From: Watersipora subatra
Taxonomy: Eukaryota > Bryozoa > Gymnolaemata > Cheilostomatida > Watersiporidae
Direction: 5' to 3'
Length of the DNA: 64,000 bases
Assembly (NCBI RefSeq): GCF_963576615.1
Contig: NC_088711.1
Coordinates: forward strand, 1,674,001 to 1,738,000
Shown: one piece after another, positions 57,601 through 64,000 of the stretch
How positions within the stretch are numbered: the stretch's first letter is position 1
How the letters are laid out: each line of letters begins with the position of its first letter
Made by a program: the position numbers and the translations under genes
Notes under the pieces: model-generated
Told to the model about the DNA's origin: nothing
The model's database searches: none
Seen by the model: only the letters and a program-made list of their open reading frames with translations

Positions 57601-60600
57601 ATCCCGTCTGAACCGGATGATTTACCAATCTTATTATAGCCCACAGCATTCTTATCACCGCTGAAAATAATAACTCTCAGTAGTGTTATTGATCAGTAAA
57701 AATTAATCAAAGTCCATAGATCTAAAATTAGGTCTATGGACAATACATTACTACTACTAGTAAAAATTTCGTAGTTGTAATGCGTCTGATATGACTGTTC
57801 GGTCCCTAGAAGAAATGGCGATAAAAAATAGTTTTTGTAAAACGAAACTTCGCTCAAGATGAGTTGTAAATATATTTTTTATTGGCTCAACTCATGCAAA
57901 CAAGTGTTTCCTTCCGTTTAAGTACAGTTACGATAGGCAAATTAATTAAATAATCAGAAACATTTGGTACGAAGCCTATCAAGGCCGTATTATGCGGCTC
58001 TTGACCATACGCAAACGCCGAGTCGTACTACGCTGCTCATGGCAAAAGAGTTAAGATGTTCAGGAGAGAAATGTCCGTATTCAGTGTCCATATCCAGTGT
58101 CCGCATCCAGTGTCTGTATCCAGTGTCCGTATCCAGTGTCCGTATCCAGTGTCCGTATCCAGCTATATCCAGTGCTCTCCAAGCGAGTTCGCATGACTTT
58201 GTACTGTATTGCTTGACCATAGACCTTGTGTACAGCAGTCTACCTTCGCTTGTGTCCTTGTGTAGTTTATACTGCTGAGCCTGATCTTTTATTGCAGCTG
58301 TGTCCAGACTTGCTGAGACCTGTAGAGCTTAGTACCTACACAGAACACATTAGTCAGATCCAGCACATGAAGGTACGATGTCAGCTCGCTATATCTCGTC
58401 AGTTTTGAATAAGCTGTTGCTGCATTGTTCTGTTCAATTTAGTATTGAACGCCTCCATTTTTGGTTTGTAGAACGTTTTTGATTGGCTACTGACTTCCGA
58501 TGCTCCTTCGATGCAGAAGTACGAGGTATGAGTGATTCGTTATTCGGCATTTACCTCCTCCCTCAAAGTTCAATTTATTAGTTTAGTTATTTTGTGTATG
58601 AGCTAGTTTTATCATAGTTCGCTGTAGTAGGCTCATTAGAACAGCTCGTGATGTGTGTCGCTGATAGCATTGGCAGACGCGCTGACTTTCACCGCTAATT
58701 CTTTCTTTCACCACACTCTTTTATGCTTGGCAGCTGCTCGCTGGAAAGATCAAGGCATCACAAAGAGTTGCAGGCCTATTTTGTGAGGTAAACATCTTAC
58801 TAACAACTATTCAATTTTGATTCAAATCTACAATCACATTTTGGCTAGTTTTCTATTTCTTACAAATATGCGTTTTTTATGATATGTTAGCTCATTTTTG
58901 CTGCTTCTACATGTACACTTGCTCTTTCTTTTGTTGCAGTTCTGCAGAAAAGCGTCATTCAATGTCATAGACATAAAGAGTCATCAAGGTCACCTGTCAT
59001 CTGACCGACACGTCAATGTAGTCAAGGTAAGTCCTGTTCTACCTGGAATCAGAATAAATGACTTGTTCTATTGGTTGCAAGTTGTCATGTCCATATCAGG
59101 CTATATTCTTTTATAGAGTTTGAAATCTAGCTACTCGCAGCAGTTGGAAAATCTTAGAAAAACTACTAATGCCTCTACTCATGCCAAGATCACACCATCC
59201 TTATCACAGGAAGAGAAAAGGCTTCGTCATATGCAGAATTTAGACAAAGACAACACTTTGTCAACGTAGGCAGAACTTTTTTCATTTTGTTTATCAACGA
59301 TGTATTATAGTCTCCAGACTCTAAGTCATGCTTTGTTCTTGCAGTTGATCAATCAACTTGTGAAACGGTGCATCATTTTTAGGAATGTGTCTTTGTATCA
59401 TATTTGTCTAGATTAGACTCATACCTCGCACTGTATTAGGATCAAGCATAATATTCACATTTTATGCAAGTTTTTATGAGACAGAATAATCTTGTAAAAC
59501 ACTAGTTAATCACAATGTAGTTTGTTACCTTGTATTCTGTCAAATAATGGGCTTTGTATTACTTTGTTACCTTGTATTCTGTCAAATAATGGGCTTTGCG
59601 GTATAAACATTCAGTCTCTTTTGGGATTTTGCTGCGCATCTTTAAACCATTAAACTGGACAGTGGCTAAATTAATAAATATTGCTAAATATGTGTTTATC
59701 ATCAGGATTAAAAGCTACATGTAGACTAAAACATTCATGGCTACTAGGCAGATGTGTCCGGTGTAGGGAACAATTCTCAGAACTCTTTAGATAGTGCTGG
59801 CTTTTATTTGCGTGCCTTTAATAGTCTTTCATTGTATTTATGAAACCTATAGATGTTTCATATTGAATTTCAGTTCTCCAGGCACGTCTTCTCTGAAAAC
59901 TAAGGATGACAAAAGAAAGCAAGAAGTCCATAAGAGTAACGAGAAAATCAATTTGTCTGACTGCAAAGCAATTTCATCACAGTCCCACCAAGGCGCAGGG
60001 CGCTCTCCAAGCTGGTCACCAATTCGCAATTCTGCATCACCTTTGGCGGACAAGACCAGTGATGTCGAGGTAGTTGCAGTTCATAAACTGACTCCAAGTC
60101 ATTCAGATCATTTATCAGGAAAATCCACAACTTTTAGACAGAATCCTGTGGGACATAGCTCTTATTCAGCTCAGAAATCTACCTCTCTTAGGCTACAGTC
60201 TCGGTCTCCTCGTCGCCGATCCCACTCTCCTCGTCGCCGATCCCGGTCTCCTCATCGCCGATCCCGGTCTCCTCATCGCCGATCCCGGTCTCCTCGTCGC
60301 CGGTCTCCTCGTCGCCGATCCCGTTCTCCTCGTCGCCGTTCCCGTTCCCCTCGTCGCCGATCCCGTTCCCCTCGTCGCCGATCCCGGTCCCCTCGTCGCC
60401 GATCCCGTTCCCCTCGTCTCCAGTCTTATTCTCTTCATCCCCAGTCTCACTCTCCCCATCTCAGCTCTCCTCATCCCCGATCCCACTCACCTTTTGGTCG
60501 GGTCTCTTCTCCTCTTTCTTCGTCCCGCTCTCATTTACCCCGTTCTCGCTCTCCTTTTTCTCGGTCCCATTCTCATCTGCAATCTCATCCTCCTCATTTA

Positions 60601-63039
60601 TTGTCATACTCGTCTCATCTTAGCACTGATTCTCTCCTTCAGAATGCCTTTTCTCTGTATTCTCATTCTTCACAACATCCGGCCAGTTCTCCTCCGCATC
60701 AGCAATCTACTAGTGCCCTTCATATTCAATCTCATTCTCAACGATCCCATTCTCCTCAACTGCTGCCGGCTCATTCTCCTCAACCTCAATTTTCTCCTCA
60801 ACCTCAATTTTCTCCTCATCTACAATCTCATTCACCAAAACACCAATATCAGTCGAGTAACACGGATCATCGTTTCTGTCATTCACCGCCATCTTCGCGA
60901 TGTAGCTCTAGATCAAAGCAGGGAGATACATGGTCTTCCGACAGGTCTCAAATAGCACTTAAAGACAAGAGAAGAGACTACCAAAGAGCGTCAAGATCAC
61001 CTATCCGGCGAAGGACTTTGCGATCATCTCGTTCTAGATCTCCAACATACTCGCGTCGTAATTCTTCAAGGTCTCATGATCGGTCAATAAGGAGTAGGTC
61101 AAGGGATAGATTTTCAAAAAAAAGACATGTGCCTTCACCACCATCTGCTCAGAGGGTAGGTATAGTAAGGAGAAGGTTAAGACCAAGACCTCTCTCTCCT
61201 TGGAGTATAAATAGTCTGACATTTCTTGTTGAAAAGAAGTGGACTGACTATTACGAGAAGTATTATAGCGCTGGCACAAGAAACGATACTCAGTGTCTCA
61301 CAGTGCAGCAAGAATATCTTCAAGCGTACAAGGGCTTCTTTATGGAGGATCCTCAGTTCGACCTAATTTACTCAAAGTTGTTCAAGCCAGAAACATTGCG
61401 GGCACTGCTCTCTGAGAGAATAGACCGTGGCTCTCCTGGTCCATGCCACAGAACGCTGTCTCATAGTAACTCTCCTCTCAAAGGATTTGACATTGAGTCA
61501 GATAAACTAGTTGGCAAAGAAAGGAGGGAAGACAGATGGAACCGAAGGCTAGATGAGGAACCACGTGTTCAATCCCGAGCCCACCATACTAGTTCAGCAG
61601 ACAAAGACCGATATCCTTACAAAAACGATGTAAGCTTGTCTGAGTCTCGACAGCCTAGAGGAGAGACCAATTCTTTTATCGCTCCTCTCAGTTCTCCTGT
61701 TTCCTCACATATGCCAGAGGTTGCCTCCCTTCAGTCATTCGACAAGCTCAAAAGCCTCATTAGAGAGAAACTCAAAATTCCAACGGGAGAGAAGGCAAAG
61801 CCTACAGCATCTCTATCCAGCTCTATACAAGTACCTGAATTGGTCAAACAAGCACTGCATCAAATCAACACCACCAAAGTTAGAGATGAACCCGAGGGGC
61901 CTCAAGCACCGTCATTCTCCTCTGGCAATTTGGTATGCTCATTTTATACATACTGATATCGCAAAACAGCTCGCTTTGTTGTATTCTTGTCTGACTAAGC
62001 ATTGGTATGCCACGAGCCATCCAAAACAAGCAAACTGATTTTTGCTATCTTTCAGCGATTCCACAATCCTTTCCTCGGCTTTGTTCACAATGTGTTGAGT
62101 GGGATACTGAAGATGACTGGCCTCCAGGATGATGTGGTATGTTGCACTGGTTTGGTAGAATATGACTCCTGCACTTTGCGCTCAGTTGTTCAGCGCTTTC
62201 TTACTATTTTCATTGCATCGTCTTCCTATGTGTTTTAATGGCACCCTATAAGCGGGTTAAAAACATACAAAGAGTGCTTTATACGCAGGCCCATCTTCCT
62301 TTTCCTTATACTCATTTTCAGGATGCTTTTTATATTGTGAACTCATTAAGTTTTTGGCTATGATTAAATAACTCATGGTTTTGCCACTAAACTTGCCACG
62401 GTTTTATATCCATGCAGTTTTCTTGAAATTAGTTACTGTTGAGTCAGATCTGCAACTGTAACGTGTTATCATTGCACATATTGGAGGATGTAACTGATTG
62501 AGCGGTGAACATGCTACATAAACAGTCTACATGACGGCTATTTGTTTGTGCAATAGGTGGTAGTACCAAAGTACTCGTGTATCATTCTTGAGCAGTTCAT
62601 TGCGAAATGTTTATGTCCATCTTAATAACATTTAGTTTTGCTACAATCAGGTTGGCGCACACTATTATAGTTTCTGTTATATTCAATTACCTTAGCCTTC
62701 ACCTCTTTATTTGCATGAGTCTATGTAGATGATATGAACAGGCTTAGATGTTGCATGTTCTATTGCCATTACTCTTGTGTCCTCCACTCAATCTAGGACA
62801 CAGGTAACGCCCCAGCAGGTGCTCGCTCACAGCTCTATATCGAACAGCGGCGAATGCATGAGAGCATGGTGACACCAGAAGGCCATCTTCTCATTCGCAT
62901 GGCTCGCATGACCCTTGCTAATGTGCAGAGGCTCGATTCCAAGTTCGGGGCATCTCATGTGGATGTTGTCTCTATTCTCAAAAACCTTGACCGGGATGTT
63001 CTCCAGCTTATAGCCGATACTCCTATGCTCAAGCAATAA
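54244..63039 (+). CDS. Matrin-type zinc-finger, Arg/Ser-rich nuclear protein (at least eight or nine exons)
   Basis: Exons: 54244-54690 (tentative), 57156-57230, 58298-58372, 58734-58787, 58940-59026, 59117-59265, 59874-61932, 62056-62136, 62797-63039. All borders are GT..AG; junctions are phase 0 except one (59265/59874), and the sum is about 1089 residues plus TAA. Two C2H2 fingers of the matrin/U1 type (H-x5-H spacing) come first, then a charged linker, a long Ser/Arg tract, and a C-terminal region with no family I know. Matrin fingers plus RS dipeptides are typical of nuclear RNA-processing or transcription cofactors (ZNF638, ZNF318 and CIZ1 are broad analogues); a nuclear RNA-linked role is inferred. 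The start codon is not certain and upstream exons may be missing. Introns hold a TTAA element and a 13-bp array. Confidence 0.8.
54720..56060. other. Intronic stretch of the zinc-finger/SR gene
   Basis: AT-rich with no exon or repeat that I can support. Confidence 0.4.
56069..56976. mobile_element. TTAA-target inverted-repeat element, copy B
   Basis: Same ends as copy A (AGGTTGACTTGCAACAAAAT and inverted partner) and collinear interior (catttcgggttttaccgaaa; tagatgctcgctacttgaca; agacaatagacatggtttta). Flanks are TTGA at 56065-56068 and TTAA at 56977-56980, so one side of the duplication has mutated. Length 908 bp, about 30 bp more than copy A. It lies in an intron of the zinc-finger/SR gene. 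Confidence 0.85.
57156..59026 (+). CDS. Exons for two matrin-type zinc fingers
   Basis: Exon 57156-57230 (VTASHLLIAEKVAGLTIRNQ then LFSCQ) joins 58298-58372 to form FSCQLCPDLLRP with TEHISQIQHMK: CxxC, a spacer, then His-x5-His. Exon 58734-58787 (KIKASQRVAGLFCE) joins 58940-59026 to form LFCEFCRKASFN with SHQGHLSSDRHVNVVK: again CxxC and His-x5-His. The two finger units share the same exon layout, with an intron inside the CxxC region, and similar lead-ins (KVAGL, RVAGL), so one probably arose by duplication of the other. Confidence 0.85.
58073..58162. repeat. 13-bp tandem repeat, about seven copies
   Basis: Unit gtccgtatccagt with single-base variants (gtccatatccagt, gtccgcatccagt, gtctgtatccagt). 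It lies in the intron between the two half-exons of the first zinc finger. Confidence 0.9.
59515..59605. repeat. 46-bp direct duplication
   Basis: Two adjacent copies of ttgttaccttgtattctgtc then aaataatgggctttg (first 59522-59557, second 59567-59598), separated by tattac. In the intron before the large SR exon. Confidence 0.85.
59874..61932 (+). CDS. Large Arg/Ser-rich exon
   Basis: Acceptor tattgaatttcag, donor TTG/GTATGC; about 686 residues. The first 100 are charged and polar. Then, at 60187-60420, comes a dense array of the SPRRRSR type (18-bp period, tctcctcgtcgccgatcc), grading into SPHLQSHS-type Ser/His/Pro repeats to about 60850 and mixed RS sequence to 61150. Next is a compact, non-repetitive part: SINSLTFLVEKKWTDYYEKY, then AYKGFFMEDPQFDLIYSKLF, likely a folded helical domain unknown to me. 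Codons before 59874 in the same frame are intronic, although the frame happens to be open from 59794. Confidence 0.88.
62056..63039 (+). CDS. C-terminal exons of the zinc-finger/SR gene
   Basis: Exon 62056-62136 (ctatctttcag/..GTG/GTATGTTG) encodes RFHNPFLGFVHNVLSGILK and MTGLQDDV; exon 62797-63039 encodes a helical, charged end with LYIEQRRMHESMVTPEGHLL and SHVDVVSILKNLDRDVLQLI, stopping at TAA 63037-63039. Both are phase 0. They are rich in amphipathic helices and could be a protein-interaction domain; no family recognised. Confidence 0.8.
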
Positions 63040-63439
63040 ACGGTCTTAACAGTAGATAAAGTTAATTCCACTTTTGATGCCAGTAAATGAAAGCATACCT
63101 GACCAATCCTAAACACGGGACAGTCAGCGTTACACCGTTAGACCGGGTGGTGTCTTCCATCTCTCACAATTGACAAAGAGTAATGCTGGACAACTGTAAT
63201 CAGCTATTCATATGATATCACATTAACAGAGCTTGATTAAGAGCCTGCAATGACTCCTTATACACATGAGGGTGCTGAAAAGACATTAAATCAACAGCGT
63301 AATGCTAGAACACTAAGAACTAGATTAGTAGAACTGAATATTAGAATACTGAACACTTCACTGCACTCAACTGCTCACGTCAGTTCTAGACAACACCATT
63401 CTATCTATAATGCAGCAGCTCAACAATTTGTTTCCACAT

Positions 63440-63505
63440 AGCCTAATTCCAACAGGGAAGATGACTGATCTTCATGATGATGTGGTATGTTGCACCGTCT
63501 TGGTA
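63440..63505 (+). pseudogene. Decayed duplicate of the exon at 62056-62136
   Basis: The segment gaagatgactgatcttcatg, atgatgtg, gtatgttgcacc and cttggtat matches the end of exon 62056-62136 and the start of its intron (aagatgactggcctccagga, tgatgtg, gtatgttgcactgg), including the GTATGT donor. The 5' half is eroded. It lies about 400 bp after the gene's stop. Confidence 0.65.
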
Positions 63506-64000
63506 TAGTTATCCATCTTCATCCTTTTGACCAAAGCTATGTAATCAACCCTTATTCGTTTCATGATATTTTTGAATATTTTGATTTAGCCTGCTCAAAT
63601 TTGTTTCGTAGGGCTTTAATGGTTAGCATTGCAAGTTTTTGGCAGGTGTAAACATGTTTATTTTAAACTTACATTTAAAATTTACCATGTACATGTAGAT
63701 AAAGTTGTCTGTCATCTCAAGTTTATATTTAGTAGTTAAATTGTACATGATGTTCAACTCGGTTATAATATCCAGAATAAAATGTTTCAATCCAACTATG
63801 ACTGCATTGTTACGTTTCTGGAACTTCCTTTGCACCGGTGTCATACATTCCTTACGTCACTAGCTATGCACATGAACTGCAGTATCGAAAGCTTTTGCCA
63901 AGGTTATGATGGTCTTATATTGTATGCATGTGATATTGTATTAAATATAGTATATTCTATATCTGCTGCTGTCTTGTCAATGTGAGGATCTTTTTTTGTG
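63506..64000. other. Right end of the window, nothing recognised
   Basis: AT-rich sequence. No exon or repeat can be supported up to the edge. Confidence 0.4.

Noticed and set aside
57964..58278. ORF of about 104 codons with YPVSVSSV repeats
   Set aside because: It crosses a 13-bp tandem repeat inside an intron between two well-framed zinc-finger half-exons.
60193..60486. Minus-strand ORF rich in Arg, Gly and Thr
   Set aside because: It is the antisense shadow of the SR repeats, whose codons avoid stops on the reverse strand.

Overview
This is a eukaryotic, intron-rich, AT-rich animal window. Coding exons are short and separated by introns of 0.1-3.5 kb with GT..AG borders, and most of the DNA is mobile elements and tandem repeats. 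The protein families (an ARM-TIR-SAM protein, a matrin-finger/SR protein, Ty3-like and hAT elements, tRNA-type SINEs) suggest an invertebrate, and the TIR/SAM combination points to a lophotrochozoan such as a mollusc or bryozoan. That placement is inference; no marker here fixes the species. No bacterial features, CRISPR arrays, rRNA genes or convincing tRNA genes were seen.

Three host genes can be modelled. (1) Plus strand, 2757-13138: nine exons whose phases all agree give a complete 1024-residue protein with a proline-rich N-terminus, armadillo-type helical repeats, a TIR domain keeping the Glu expected of NAD-cleaving TIRs, and a C-terminal SAM domain. The order ARM-TIR-SAM differs from SARM1 (ARM-SAM-SAM-TIR). 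Two minisatellites are attached to it: a 53-bp array directly upstream of exon 1 and a 33-bp array in its largest intron. (2) Minus strand, 37021 down to 31790: a tentative four-exon gene for a small multi-pass membrane protein. (3) Plus strand, 54244-63039 or longer: a nuclear-type protein with two matrin-type C2H2 fingers split across exons, a long arginine/serine-rich tract and a C-terminal region I do not recognise. A decayed copy of one of its exons lies just downstream.

The rest is accessory DNA. A reverse-transcriptase fragment fills 3-950. hAT-type elements with 8-bp target duplications lie at 14725-15466, 30285-31398 and 35188-35850. A Ty3-like gag-pol relic (20215-25990) is riddled with stops. 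An antisense gag-bearing relative (39145-44335) has LTR-like direct repeats, no visible pol and an internal 240-bp coding repeat, and it is interrupted by an element with TTAA target sites. That TTAA element has a second copy at 56069-56976 inside gene 3. Two fold-back elements of about 0.8 kb (17119-17947, 51299-52103), a family of tRNA-derived SINE-like copies and arrays with units of 13, 14, 23, 33, 46, 53 and 68 bp complete the picture.
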